Positions 1-8,151 of a stretch of DNA of 64,000 nt are shown here, piece by piece. Below the pieces are notes generated by a model that worked only from the letters and a program-made list of their open reading frames with translations, made no database searches and was not told the origin of the DNA. The position numbers and the translations under genes were made by a program. How positions within the stretch are numbered: the stretch's first letter is position 1; the number at the start of each line of letters is the position of its first letter. The stretch lies in the NCBI RefSeq assembly GCF_002934605.1, contig NZ_PTJC01000007.1:1-64000 (forward strand). The letters are read 5' to 3'. The DNA is from Neolewinella xylanilytica. Lineage in GTDB: Bacteria > Bacteroidota > Bacteroidia > Chitinophagales > Saprospiraceae.

Positions 1-448
1 TAGCTGGGCAAGGAACTGGGTTAGAGCGTGAGTCATTCCCCTAAGTTCGGCCGCAATCTAATGTCGTAAAATACTTAGCTTAATGGCCATGAACACCGCG
101 CCATCGTCAAGCCGGCGGTGGTGGTTTTGGACGTCGAGTATGCTTCATCGGCTAGGAAAAAAACGTTCTGATCACCACGTTGGCTGGTTTAGCGGCCTAC
201 AGCCTTCCCGCATCCTTGTTTCCGGTGCAAGCGGTCCTAGGGATAGGTAACCTGCCATTGCTCAGGCGATCGTGAAGTTCATTCAATCCGGCCGACCGGG
301 AGTGAGGCGGAGTCAGGGCAGGGGTAGCAAATTGCTACATCGGATGTCCTGGTCGTTGAGCGGAGGGGTGAAAACAGGGCCGGGCTTTCCCTTTCCCGGT
401 CGCAGCTTTCGGGAAGCGTACGTTTTCGTGTGATGTACTACCGAATGA
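1..448. other. Gap: no recognisable gene
   Basis: No reading frame of convincing length or codon pattern occurs on either strand, and the base composition is visibly less GC-rich than the genes that follow. A weak inverted repeat (CCGGG at 380-384, CCCGG at 395-399) lies just beyond the stop codon of the minus-strand methyltransferase gene and could act as a terminator. Degenerate gene remnants cannot be excluded. Confidence 0.5.
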
Positions 449-1384
449 CTACCTCTCCCGATCCGATTCCCCCCCGTAAGCGAAAACAATATTGTCGGAT
501 TCCAGTCCGGATGTTTCGAGATAAAGCGATACGTTGGTTACGGGTTCTTTGGCCCCGCGATCATTGATAAGGTGGGGTAAGTATCCAACGGTACGCAGTA
601 ATTGTTCCGCCCGTTTGTGGCTAGCATCCCCCCTGCTCTTGGTGACATATTCCATTACGATTAGCGGGTGATGGTCCCGTACATAAGGCAGGAGGCCGTG
701 GATGACGGTATACTCCGCGCCCTCAACGTCAATTTTAACGACGGCGGGGTGAATGGCTTCCGCTTCCAGATAGTCACCGAGTAGAATAGAAGGTATGTCT
801 ACCCGGGTAGGCCCGTTCTCGGAATACCAGTCGTTCGTTTTGTAGGCATTGATAAAGGAAGAATTGTACTCCGAGTACAAATTGGGGAATTCATAAAAGG
901 CTACCCCGTCCGGGGTATCGGATACGGCAACGTTGTTCGTTCTGATGTTGGCGTACTGGGTCGTGTTGGCGTTCAAGACGCTGAAATTAGTTGGAGATGC
1001 CTCAAAGGCGATCACCCGCCCCGCCTCACCTACGATTTCGGAGGCAAGCAGCGTAAAGTAGCCATAGTGGGCCCCCACGTCAACGAACACCCCGCCCCGT
1101 TCCAACGCGTAAATTAAAAACTTGGCCAGCCTGATTTCGGAAGCGTGCGTTTTTCCACCCGTCAAATAGATGTCCATGCCGGCGGGAAGGGAGAGCTGCA
1201 TCGGGGCGCCGAAAAAGGTCTCGGCTTTCACCTGCTTTGGCGCTTTGTTTCTTTTGTAAACGATTTCCCGGTGTATCATCGCCCGGATGTATCGAAGTGG
1301 GTTGCGCGCCATCCGATTCAATCTGCTTGCTAAAGCGATTGCTTCAACCTGGTGGAGCCGATCGATCAGTTCTTGTTTAAGCAT
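449..1384 (-). CDS. FkbM family methyltransferase
   Basis: Predicted S-adenosylmethionine-dependent methyltransferase of the FkbM family (311 aa), which usually methylates hydroxyl groups on sugars or other polar small molecules; many members sit in surface-glycan clusters. The SAM-binding glycine-rich motif is VDVGAHYGYF at residues 101-110, followed by the acidic ribose-contact strand AFEASP (126-131) and the family signature KIDVEGAE at 217-224. No signal peptide or membrane segment is seen, so it should be cytoplasmic. The ATG at 1384 is preceded by an exact TAnnTTTG box. It is isolated: the gene upstream is divergent and about 450 bp away. The acceptor substrate cannot be told from sequence. 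Confidence 0.85.
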   Translation of the reverse strand: MLKQELIDRLHQVEAIALASRLNRMARNPLRYIRAMIHREIVYKRNKAPKQVKAETFFGAPMQLSLPAGMDIYLTGGKTHASEIRLAKFLIYALERGGVFVDVGAHYGYFTLLASEIVGEAGRVIAFEASPTNFSVLNANTTQYANIRTNNVAVSDTPDGVAFYEFPNLYSEYNSSFINAYKTNDWYSENGPTRVDIPSILLGDYLEAEAIHPAVVKIDVEGAEYTVIHGLLPYVRDHHPLIVMEYVTKSRGDASHKRAEQLLRTVGYLPHLINDRGAKEPVTNVSLYLETSGLESDNIVFAYGGESDRER

Positions 1385-1415
1385 ATTTATTTCATTGCAA
1401 CTTCGGCAGACTTCG

Positions 1416-1423
1416 CAAAAGTA
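1416..1423 (-). promoter_or_regulatory. Putative -7 promoter box for the FkbM gene
   Basis: On the minus strand this reads TACTTTTG, an exact match to the Bacteroidota primary sigma factor -7 consensus TAnnTTTG, 31 nt before the ATG at 1384. No clear -33 TTG was matched with it. Confidence 0.4.
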
Positions 1424-1830
1424 CCCTACGCCGCAAGCAATGCCGGAAGTTCTGAAGATAAGGGTACGGTTGGGGGGGGCGGCTCCATCGCTCCGACCAC
1501 GAAAGTGGACCGAGGCTGCGCGCTGCCGATTCGCACGGGAGTCCGTTAAGTAGGGGCGGTCCGGAACCGCTGCCCTGCCGACCTCCGGCTTCGTCCCGGA
1601 GTAGACCCCGCCCCGGTGACGATGGGTAAGGCCGCCGCATCACCGGGCTAACCGATTCCGGAACACAGCGGTCGAAGAGAAGCTGAATTCGTGGCTCCGT
1701 CCGAACGTACCGGCCGCCACGCTCGTTGCCAATTAGACGGTGCCCCCGCTCCGGTAATCAACCGCTCGGGCGCTATTTTTTCATCACGGAATGCGGCCAG
1801 TCCGGCTCCTTTCCACCAAATAATCTACCC
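1424..1830. other. Gap: intergenic, no gene seen
   Basis: This divergent intergenic stretch of about 400 bp separates the FkbM gene from the SDR gene. Open frames here lack homology-like motifs and have codon usage unlike the neighbours. It presumably holds the promoter of the SDR gene, but no strong box was recognised. Confidence 0.45.
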
Positions 1831-2571
1831 TTGGCACGCATCTTCATCACCGGATCCACCGACGGTCTCGGCCAGATGGCCGCCCGGGAACTCATCGAAA
1901 AAGGCCACGAGGTTTACCTCCACGCCCGCAACGCGGCCCGCGCCGAAGATGCCCGCCATGCCTTGCCCAATGCCACGGGCGTCCTCATCGCCGATCTTGC
2001 CGACCCCGAGGCCACCCGGCAACTGGCACGGGATGCCAACGCCACCGGGACCTTCGATACCGTCATCCACAATGCGGCCGTCTACCGGGCAAAAGGCCCC
2101 CTCATCGCCACCGTCAACGTGCTCGCGCCCTATCTCCTGACCTGCCTGATGGACCGACCCGACCAGCTTATCTACCTCAGTTCCAACGACCACACCTGGG
2201 GTAACTGGAAGGCCGCAGAGCTCAAACGGGACGCGCCCGACCTTACCTACGCCGACTCCAAATTGCTCATCGCCGCCTTCGCCCTGGCCGTAGCCCGTAA
2301 ATGGGCGGCGGTACGCGCCAATGCGATTGATCCGGGCTGGGTGCCGACCAAGATGGGGGGCTCCGGGGCTCCCGACGACCTCCAGCAGGGCTACGCAACC
2401 CAGGTATGGCTCGCGGATGGAACCGATCCGGCGGCTCGGATTTCGGGCCACTATCTCTACCACAAACAAGACGGCAAGCTCCAGGAAGCGGCCCGCGACG
2501 AAGCCAGGCAGGACGAACTGATCCGGATCTGCGCGGACGTTACGGGCGTAACCTTTCCCGGAGCGGAATGA
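1831..2571 (+). CDS. SDR family NAD(P)-dependent oxidoreductase
   Basis: Short-chain dehydrogenase/reductase of 246 aa. With a TTG start at 1831 the protein opens with ARIFITGSTDGLG, carrying the TGxxxGxG cofactor motif at residues 7-14 directly after the first beta strand, as expected for the family. The HNAA motif is at about 80-83, catalytic Ser at about 117-118 (LSS), YADSK (YxxxK) at 140-144, and PGWVPTKMGG at about 168-177. An upstream in-frame ATG at 1726 would add 35 residues of low-complexity sequence not typical of SDRs, so the TTG is preferred. The substrate is unknown; several such proteins act on carbonyls of lipids or sugars. Confidence 0.85.
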   Translation: MARIFITGSTDGLGQMAARELIEKGHEVYLHARNAARAEDARHALPNATGVLIADLADPEATRQLARDANATGTFDTVIHNAAVYRAKGPLIATVNVLAPYLLTCLMDRPDQLIYLSSNDHTWGNWKAAELKRDAPDLTYADSKLLIAAFALAVARKWAAVRANAIDPGWVPTKMGGSGAPDDLQQGYATQVWLADGTDPAARISGHYLYHKQDGKLQEAARDEARQDELIRICADVTGVTFPGAE

Positions 2572-2579
2572 CAAAAGTA

Positions 2580-2698
2580 GGGCGACGGAGCGCAGGTGAA
2601 GGAAACCATATCTTAGTCCGACGGTCCGGAACCGGGAAAATGGATCGTTGTACCGCTTCCTTCCACGCGATAAACCCTTGCTCCCGCGCGTCGGCGCA
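2580..2698. repeat. Inverted pair of the CCTGCGCKCCGNCGCCC intergenic repeat
   Basis: A minus-oriented copy (GGGCGACGGAGCGCAGG, 2580-2596) and a plus-oriented copy (CTCCCGCGCGTCGGCGCA, 2681-2698) lie in the gap before the Gfo/Idh/MocA gene and could pair as a long hairpin. Related copies occur at 7014, 7044, 11838, 18728, 21302, 28102, 37567, 42302 and 57033. Confidence 0.5.
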
Positions 2699-2713
2699 AT
2701 AAACCTCCTTACC

Positions 2714-3718
2714 ATGGCGAAGCTCTTTACGGATCAACGTCCCCTCCGCTGGGGCATCATCGGTTGCGGCGACGTCACCGAGGTCAAGAGCGGACCGCCC
2801 TACCAACTCACCCGGGGCTTCGAACTAGCCGCCGTAATGCGCCGGGACGAAGCCAAACTGCATGACTACGCCCGCCGGCACGGGGTCCCGAAAACCTACA
2901 CCGATGCCGACGCGCTGATCAACGACCCGGAGATCGACGCCGTTTATATCGCCACCCCGCCGGACAGCCACCGGGAATACGCCCTGCGGGTGGCCGCCGC
3001 CGGGAAACCCTGCTGCATCGAGAAACCGCTCGCCCCTTCCTACGCCGATAGCCGTGCGATCGTGGATGCCTTCGCGGGAAGAGACCTGCCGCTCTTCGTG
3101 GCCTATTACCGGCGCACCCTGCCGCGCTTCGAGCGGGTGCGGGAGTGGCTGCAGTCCGGCGCGATCGGGATGGTGCGCCACATCGACTGGCAGCTTTGTA
3201 AACCACCCTCCGCGCTCGATCGAGCGGGCAAGGAGAATTGGCGTACCGAGTCCCGCGTGGCCCCCGGCGGCTACTTTGACGACCTGGCCAGCCACGGGCT
3301 CGACCTCTTCGTACACTACCTCGGGGAGATAAAGGACGTCCGTGGCTTTAGCCTCAACCAGCAGGGGCTGTATACCGCCCGGGACGCCTTCACGGCCTGC
3401 TGGCTGCACAAAAGCGGCGTGACCGGCGCGGGAAGCTGGAACTTCGGGACCCAAGAACGGGTGGACCGGGTAGCTATCTTCGGCAGCGAGGGCACGATCC
3501 GCTTCTCCCTATTCGACGACAACCCGGTGGAGTTGCGTACGGCCACCACCGAGGAGGCCCTGCACGTCGATCACCCCGAGCACGTACAGCGACCCCACGT
3601 AGAAGCGATGGCCCGCCACCTTTTCGAGGAAGGGTACGTACATCCTTCCTCCGGTCGATCGGCCCTGCACACGAGCTGGGTCATGGACCAGATATTGGGT
3701 GGAGCGAACGTAAGCTGA
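2714..3718 (+). CDS. Gfo/Idh/MocA family oxidoreductase
   Basis: NAD(P)-dependent sugar or polyol dehydrogenase-like protein (334 aa). The N-terminal Rossmann fold shows GIIGCGDV at residues 14-21, then VYIATPPDSHREYAL and the family hallmark EKP at about 103-105. The C-terminal alpha/beta substrate domain includes GGYFDDLASHGLDL, with the conserved Asp and His that bind substrate in this family. The ATG at 2714 places the Rossmann strand close to the N-terminus; an upstream ATG at 2648 would add 22 atypical residues. No signal peptide, so cytoplasmic. The next gene encodes a 3-keto-disaccharide hydrolase-like lipoprotein. Oxidoreductases of this family make 3-keto sugars in known pathways, so a shared sugar route is plausible but inferred. 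Confidence 0.87.
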   Translation: MAKLFTDQRPLRWGIIGCGDVTEVKSGPPYQLTRGFELAAVMRRDEAKLHDYARRHGVPKTYTDADALINDPEIDAVYIATPPDSHREYALRVAAAGKPCCIEKPLAPSYADSRAIVDAFAGRDLPLFVAYYRRTLPRFERVREWLQSGAIGMVRHIDWQLCKPPSALDRAGKENWRTESRVAPGGYFDDLASHGLDLFVHYLGEIKDVRGFSLNQQGLYTARDAFTACWLHKSGVTGAGSWNFGTQERVDRVAIFGSEGTIRFSLFDDNPVELRTATTEEALHVDHPEHVQRPHVEAMARHLFEEGYVHPSSGRSALHTSWVMDQILGGANVS

Positions 3719-3793
3719 AGGGAATTATCGGTCGTCCGGTCGTAGTATTGCAGGATCGGCAGGTTCCCTTCCCCTGCGAATAAGCAAGTGTAT

Positions 3794-4714
3794 ATGACTG
3801 CATACCGTCCGGAATTCCGCTACCTCATCCTGCTGTTGGCCGGCCTGGCCGGAATTGCTTCCTGCACCCCCGCGCGGCAACCTTCGGCTACGGCACCCCC
3901 GGTGGCAGCGGGCTGGGTCGACCTGCTGGACCGCGAGCTTACCGACTGGGACACCTACCTCAGCTTCCGCCACCAACTGGGCTACGACGGCTCCGCCCCC
4001 GTAGACGAGGGCGGCAACCCGATCGAGCCGATCGGCATGAATCCGGAGGGGTATGACGTCTTTACCACCCAGGAAGAAGCCGGGGAGGAGGTGATCCGGG
4101 TAAGCGGGGAAGTGTACGGCTGCCTGATCTCGAAGGAGGAATTCGAGAACTATCACTTGCAAGTCCAGTATCGGTGGGGAGACGAAAAGTGGGTCCCCCG
4201 GCAAGCACTGCTCAAGGATTCGGGGGTGCTGTACCACTCGATCGGCCCGCCCGGCGCCGAACACTGGCGTACCTGGATGCTCTCCCAGGAATTCCAGATC
4301 ATGGAAGGCCACACCGGTGATTACTGGAACCAGGCCTCTTCCGCCATGGATATTCGGGCCTACACCCCGGAGTACCTGATGAACCCGATGGCGAATGCCA
4401 CCCAGGATTACCTGCACATCGGCGAGGGCGGTCCGTACAAGAATTACTGTCTGCGCAGCAACGACTACGAGCGTCCCCACGGGGAGTGGAATACCCTGGA
4501 TCTGATCTGCTACGGCGATAAGGCCCTCCACATCGTAAACGGGGAAGTGGTGATGATCCTCAAGAACTCCCGCTACGTAAACGAAGCCGGGGAGGTGGTA
4601 CCGCTGACCAAGGGCAAGATCCAGCTACAGAGCGAAGCGGCGGAGGTATTTTTCAGGGGCATCCGCGTTCGTCCATTGGAGGGAATGCCGGCCGAATACG
4701 CGGCCCTCTTCTAA
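3794..4714 (+). CDS. 3-keto-disaccharide hydrolase domain (DUF1080) lipoprotein
   Basis: Secreted lipoprotein of 306 aa. The N-terminus has a hydrophobic segment ending in a lipobox with Cys24 (GIASC), so it should be anchored in the outer or inner membrane facing the periplasm. The rest is a concanavalin-like beta-sandwich of the DUF1080/3-keto-disaccharide hydrolase type, with the characteristic FENYHLQVQYRWG, DSGVLYHS, QEFQIMEG and GEWNTLDLICYGD blocks and a closing strand with FFRGIRVRPL. Known members act on 3-keto-glucosides. The start is taken at ATG 3794; a GTG two codons upstream is the alternative. It follows the Gfo/Idh/MocA gene by 75 bp on the same strand, and the two may be co-transcribed. 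Confidence 0.85.
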   Translation: MTAYRPEFRYLILLLAGLAGIASCTPARQPSATAPPVAAGWVDLLDRELTDWDTYLSFRHQLGYDGSAPVDEGGNPIEPIGMNPEGYDVFTTQEEAGEEVIRVSGEVYGCLISKEEFENYHLQVQYRWGDEKWVPRQALLKDSGVLYHSIGPPGAEHWRTWMLSQEFQIMEGHTGDYWNQASSAMDIRAYTPEYLMNPMANATQDYLHIGEGGPYKNYCLRSNDYERPHGEWNTLDLICYGDKALHIVNGEVVMILKNSRYVNEAGEVVPLTKGKIQLQSEAAEVFFRGIRVRPLEGMPAEYAALF

Positions 4715-4775
4715 GAGAACCGGGGCCCCCGTATCCCCGGCAGAAAGTATTTTTCCCGGCCAAACGATTCGTTGT

Positions 4776-5312
4776 ATGTCCGCTACCACCGTTACCTACC
4801 GCCCCGCTACCCCCTTCGACGCGCCCCGGATTGCCGCCCTGCACGCCCAGAGCTGGCAGGAAAATTACCGCGGTGCCCTGACTGACGAATACCTGGATCG
4901 GGAAGCCACGGCCGAGCGCCTCTCCGTATGGACCGAGCGCTTCTCCCAACCCAACGACGATATGCAGGTGATGCTGGCCGAAGCAGGGAATCAGCTCGTA
5001 GGGTTTTGCTGCGTATTCCTGCACCACGACCCGCAGGACGGCGCCCTCCTGGACAACTTGCACGTCCGCGCCGAATACCAGGGCCGGGGAGTGGGCCGAC
5101 GCCTGATCCGCTGGGCGGCCGTAATTGCCGTAGCCGCGGATCCCGAAAACAGACTGCATCTCTGGGTACTCAAGACCAACACCAGCGCCGCTGCCGTCTA
5201 CCGTCACCTCGGCGGCCGCACGGGCCGCACGGAAAGCAAACAGCTTGTCCCCGGCCAGCCGGCACCGGTGGAAGCCATTTGCGTGCACTTCGATGCGGAG
5301 CAACTGATTTAA
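4776..5312 (+). CDS. GNAT family N-acetyltransferase
   Basis: Predicted acetyl-CoA-dependent acetyltransferase (178 aa). It opens with the usual TYRPATPFDAPRIAALH segment and carries the acetyl-CoA pyrophosphate-binding motif QGRGVG at residues 102-107, followed by helix and strand LHLWVLKTNTSAAAVYRHLG, where the Asn/Tyr pattern matches motif B of the GNAT fold. Sequence WQENYRG near residue 27 resembles the GNAT subgroup related to ribosomal-protein and small-amine acetylases. Cytoplasmic. The acceptor substrate is not predictable. The gene is 61 bp downstream of the DUF1080 gene. Confidence 0.85.
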   Translation: MSATTVTYRPATPFDAPRIAALHAQSWQENYRGALTDEYLDREATAERLSVWTERFSQPNDDMQVMLAEAGNQLVGFCCVFLHHDPQDGALLDNLHVRAEYQGRGVGRRLIRWAAVIAVAADPENRLHLWVLKTNTSAAAVYRHLGGRTGRTESKQLVPGQPAPVEAICVHFDAEQLI

Positions 5313-5370
5313 GGGGAGCTTTCCCGAAGTAATCGATCAGCCCGGCCCTGGAAGGGACGCCACGACGTAG

Positions 5371-5408
5371 CGAGGTCTGCCCGAGCGGTAGCGAGGTAAG
5401 GGCCTCGC
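5371..5408. repeat. Diverged copy of palindromic repeat family A
   Basis: The stretch contains GTCTGCCC followed by CCGAGCGGTAGC (5381-5392). The latter differs at one position from the centre of the palindromes at 30682 and 45035 (CCGAGCGATAGC when read on the minus strand). The arms have diverged and the copy is isolated, between the GNAT and creatininase genes. Confidence 0.35.
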
Positions 5409-5429
5409 GGCCAATAACTCCCCAAAACG

Positions 5430-5437
5430 TACCTTCC
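5430..5437 (+). promoter_or_regulatory. Putative -7 box (TACCTTCC)
   Basis: TACCTTCC lies 18 nt before the ATG of the creatininase gene and fits the TAYCTTY pattern seen before several genes of this window, a relaxed form of the Bacteroidota TAnnTTTG -7 element. Confidence 0.35.
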
Positions 5438-5455
5438 GAAAAACAACGCCGCCCC

Positions 5456-6241
5456 ATGCCCCGCCCCTACATCCTAGCCGAAACCAACTGGAAGCACCTC
5501 CAAGACGCCACCGTCGACCTGGCCATACTGCCCTGGGGGGCCACCGAGGCGCACAATTTCCACCTGCCCTACGCCACCGACAACATCGAGGCGGAAGGGC
5601 TGGCCTACGAAGCGGCGCGCCAAGCCTGGGACCGGGGAGCAAAGGTGATGGTGCTCCCGACGATTCCCTTTGGCGTGAATTCCGGGCAGACCGACGTCTT
5701 TCTCGACATGAATCTCAACGGCAGCACGCAAATGGCCATCCTGCGCGATCTCATCGAGGTGCTGGACCGGCAGGGAGTGAAGAAATTACTCGTTTTCAAC
5801 AGCCACGGGGGCAATAGCTTCAAACCGCTGCTGAAGGAACTCGGACTGGAATTCCCGGAGATGTTCCTCTGTACCTCCAACTGGTTCCAGTCGATGGACA
5901 AGACGAAGTACTTCGAGGAGGCCGGCGACCACGCCGACGAGATGGAAACCAGCCTGGTCATGTACCTTCGGCCGGAATGGGTGCTGCCGCTGGCGGAAGC
6001 CGGTCCGGGCCGGGAGCACCCCCACCGCATCCGGGCCTTCCGGGAGGGTTGGGTATCCCACGAGCGACGTTGGTCGCAAATCACCGACGATACCGGGGTG
6101 GGGAACCCGATGAAGGCGAGCGCGGAAAAAGGGGAGCGCTTCTTTCGGGACGTGACGGCGAAGTTCGCCGACCTGTTCGTCGAGTTGGCGGTGCTGGACA
6201 TCGATAATATGTACGAAAAGCCGGCAAGCGACGGTGCCTAA
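5456..6241 (+). CDS. Creatininase family protein
   Basis: Metal-dependent amidohydrolase of the creatininase/MftE-like family (261 aa). Conserved metal-binding and catalytic positions are visible: E31 and H36 in WGATEAHNFHLP, D42 in YATDN, the SHGGNS block at 116-121, and HADEMETS at about 159-166. Family members hydrolyse cyclic amides or trim peptides; the exact substrate here is unknown. No signal peptide is seen, so cytoplasmic. A TACCTTCC box 18 nt upstream suggests its own promoter. It sits downstream of sugar-oxidation genes, a context common in Bacteroidota, but a direct pathway link is only inferred. Confidence 0.85.
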   Translation: MPRPYILAETNWKHLQDATVDLAILPWGATEAHNFHLPYATDNIEAEGLAYEAARQAWDRGAKVMVLPTIPFGVNSGQTDVFLDMNLNGSTQMAILRDLIEVLDRQGVKKLLVFNSHGGNSFKPLLKELGLEFPEMFLCTSNWFQSMDKTKYFEEAGDHADEMETSLVMYLRPEWVLPLAEAGPGREHPHRIRAFREGWVSHERRWSQITDDTGVGNPMKASAEKGERFFRDVTAKFADLFVELAVLDIDNMYEKPASDGA

Positions 6242-6307
6242 CCAACATGTTGGGCGGTATCGGCTTATACTAATAGTCCCCAGTACTCCGACCCAGTAAA
6301 CCCCGGT

Positions 6308-6490
6308 ATGCAGCTTTCTTTCCTCTTGTCGCTTTTGTCCACCCTGCTTATCGGCACCGGGTCGCTGCTGCGCGTAGAGGTGGCGGGTACCCACGGGCTT
6401 AGCGATGCGCTGCTGATCGCCGGGCTGGTGTCGCTCGTGCTGGCCATCATCGCCCTTTATTACCGGACACCGGCGGAGGAGCCGGTGTAA
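6308..6490 (+). CDS. Small two-helix membrane protein
   Basis: A 60-residue protein with two hydrophobic helices (about residues 3-20 and 32-51) joined by a short loop containing RVEVAGTHGLSD, ending in a polar tail. No family was recognised with certainty; Bacteroidota gliding-motility GldL-type proteins have a similar helix pair, but the match is not strong. The gene is 66 bp after the creatininase gene and 49 bp before the ICMT-like gene on the same strand, so it may belong to an operon. Confidence 0.5.
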   Translation: MQLSFLLSLLSTLLIGTGSLLRVEVAGTHGLSDALLIAGLVSLVLAIIALYYRTPAEEPV

Positions 6491-6526
6491 GTATTCGCCG
6501 CTCCCGCATTTCGCCGCTGACGGACG

Positions 6527-6533
6527 TATCTTC
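6527..6533 (+). promoter_or_regulatory. Putative -7 box (TATCTTC)
   Basis: TATCTTC ends 6 nt before the ATG at 6540. If it is a real -7 element the transcript would be almost leaderless. The same arrangement is seen before trkA and the PLP decarboxylase gene. Confidence 0.35.
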
Positions 6534-6539
6534 AAGAGC

Positions 6540-6992
6540 ATGAAGTGGTTCATCCCACCGGTGCTCACCGGGTGCTGCGTCGCGCTCATGGTCTTGCTGG
6601 ACCGAGCCCTCCCTATACTGACCGTTTTTTCCCGTGACTGGCGCCCCGCTGGAATCGGATTGCTCACGACAGGATCTCTCCTGATCGCCAGCACCGGCCT
6701 GCTGTTGCTGCGACGGGATACCGAGCTCCATACCTTCGGGCAGCCGCGCACGCTGCTTACCGACGGACCGTTTCGATTCAGTCGCAACCCCATTTATCTG
6801 GGTTTTCTGCTTAGCCTGTCTGGGTTTTGGGTCTACCTGGGCAGCTTGTCGCCGCTGCTGGGTTGCCCGATCTTCTTCTTCGTGGCCGAGCGCTGGTACA
6901 TTCCCTTCGAGGAAGCGCAGCTGGACCGGAAGTTCGGGCCAGCCTATGCGGTTTACCGGGACCGGGTAGGTCGCTGGCTATGGTTTTTATGA
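6540..6992 (+). CDS. Isoprenylcysteine carboxyl methyltransferase-like membrane protein
   Basis: Integral membrane protein (150 aa) with about four hydrophobic segments and the ICMT/PEMT family core GPFRFSRNPIYLGFLLSL, in which the RNPxY motif is diagnostic, followed by AERWYIPFEEAQLDRKFGPAY with the FGxxYxxY-like motif before the C-terminus. Members transfer a methyl group from SAM to lipids or lipid-linked thiols and carboxylates in the membrane; bacterial substrates are mostly unknown. A TATCTTC box precedes the start by 6 nt. Confidence 0.8.
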   Translation: MKWFIPPVLTGCCVALMVLLDRALPILTVFSRDWRPAGIGLLTTGSLLIASTGLLLLRRDTELHTFGQPRTLLTDGPFRFSRNPIYLGFLLSLSGFWVYLGSLSPLLGCPIFFFVAERWYIPFEEAQLDRKFGPAYAVYRDRVGRWLWFL

Positions 6993-7013
6993 CCGTTCAC
7001 CGGATTCCTTCGG

Positions 7014-7060
7014 TTCCCGCGCGCCGGCGCAAAAAAACCATTCGGGCGACGGAGCGCAGG
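7014..7060. repeat. Hairpin-forming inverted pair of the intergenic repeat
   Basis: A plus-oriented copy (TTCCCGCGCGCCGGCGCA, 7014-7031) is followed after 12 nt by a minus-oriented copy (GGGCGACGGAGCGCAGG, 7044-7060). The two can pair imperfectly into a stem-loop downstream of the ICMT-like gene, followed by a run of seven A. The 16-base TCCCGCGCGCCGGCGC is identical in the copy at 57034. Confidence 0.5.
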
Positions 7061-7179
7061 TGGAAAAAAAAGCACCGAGCAGGTCCGCTGGTCGGTAAAA
7101 GCGTACCGGCGGTCGATGGAAAATGATCGAAGCCGAGCATACCCTTTACTTGTTGGACCATCCAATTGTCCCAAATACC

Positions 7180-8151
7180 TTGAAAGCAATCGTCATGAAC
7201 GGTTACGGTGCCCCCGAGCGCCTTGGCCTGGCCGAAATTCCCATCCCCGACCCGGGCCCCGGAGAGGTCCTGGTGCGGGTCCACCACGCCGCCATCAATG
7301 ACGTCGACTGGAGCCTCGTGCGGGGGCGGCCCTACGTTTACCGCTTACTTTTCGGACTACGGAGGCCGAAACACGCGGTGCCCGGCATCGAACTATCGGG
7401 AACGGTCGTCAAGACGGGAACGGGGGTAGATGGGTTTCGGGAAGGGGAGGCCGTATTCGGAGACATCTCCGGTAGCGGATGGGGCTGCCTCGCCGAATAC
7501 GCGGCCGTAAAGGCCACGGACCTCATGGCGCGCCCTCAGGGGCTTTCCTCGATCATGGCCGCCGCCCTGCCCCACGCCGGTATGCTGGCCTGGCAGGCAA
7601 TCTTCCGTTACGGGCGGCTGCAAGCGGGCGAACGCGTACTGATCAACGGGGCCGGTGGCGGGGTAGGGACCCTAGGATTGCAACTGGCCAAGCTCTACGG
7701 TGCTACGGTAACCGGGGTAGATGCCGGTCCGAAGCTCGACCGGCTCCGGCAGCTCGGATTCGACCGGGTGATCGACTACCGGCAGGTGGACTTCACCCGG
7801 ACCGGAGCAACCTACGACCTGATCGTGGATGCGAAGACGAATCGGTCCGCGTTCGCCTACGCCCGGGCATTGCGACCCGGCGGACGGTACGTCACCGTAG
7901 GTGGGACGCCCGCGACCTTAGTGGGGATACTAGCCTTGCGCGGCTTTACCGGTCGGGAGATGCAAATCGTGGCGCTGAAGCCGAACCGGGACTTGGGAGA
8001 ACTCCTCCCCCTGGTGCTGTCCGGAAAAGTAGTCCCGGAAATCGACGGGCCGCATCCCCTTGCGACGGTACCCAAGCTGCTGCGCTATTTCGGCAACGGC
8101 GAGCATCAGGGAAAAATCATTGTCGAACTGACTAATGTAAACGAAGCATGA
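7180..8151 (+). CDS. NAD(P)-dependent alcohol dehydrogenase (MDR, quinone oxidoreductase-like)
   Basis: Zinc-free medium-chain dehydrogenase/reductase (323 aa). The GroES-like N-terminal domain includes PGPGEVLVRVHHAAIND and PGIELSGTVVKTG; the Rossmann domain has VLINGAGGGVGTLGLQLAKLYGA, the AxGGxGxxxxQxA-type NADPH motif. The C-terminus follows the IDYRQVDF...YDLIVDAKTN pattern of quinone reductase-like proteins. The start is set at TTG 7180 because it gives MKAIVMNGYG, the standard first strand of the family; ATG 7195 would remove part of it and an upstream ATG at 7123 adds 19 unlike residues. It overlaps the next gene, a paralog, by 4 bp, so the two form an operon. Confidence 0.85.
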   Translation: MKAIVMNGYGAPERLGLAEIPIPDPGPGEVLVRVHHAAINDVDWSLVRGRPYVYRLLFGLRRPKHAVPGIELSGTVVKTGTGVDGFREGEAVFGDISGSGWGCLAEYAAVKATDLMARPQGLSSIMAAALPHAGMLAWQAIFRYGRLQAGERVLINGAGGGVGTLGLQLAKLYGATVTGVDAGPKLDRLRQLGFDRVIDYRQVDFTRTGATYDLIVDAKTNRSAFAYARALRPGGRYVTVGGTPATLVGILALRGFTGREMQIVALKPNRDLGELLPLVLSGKVVPEIDGPHPLATVPKLLRYFGNGEHQGKIIVELTNVNEA

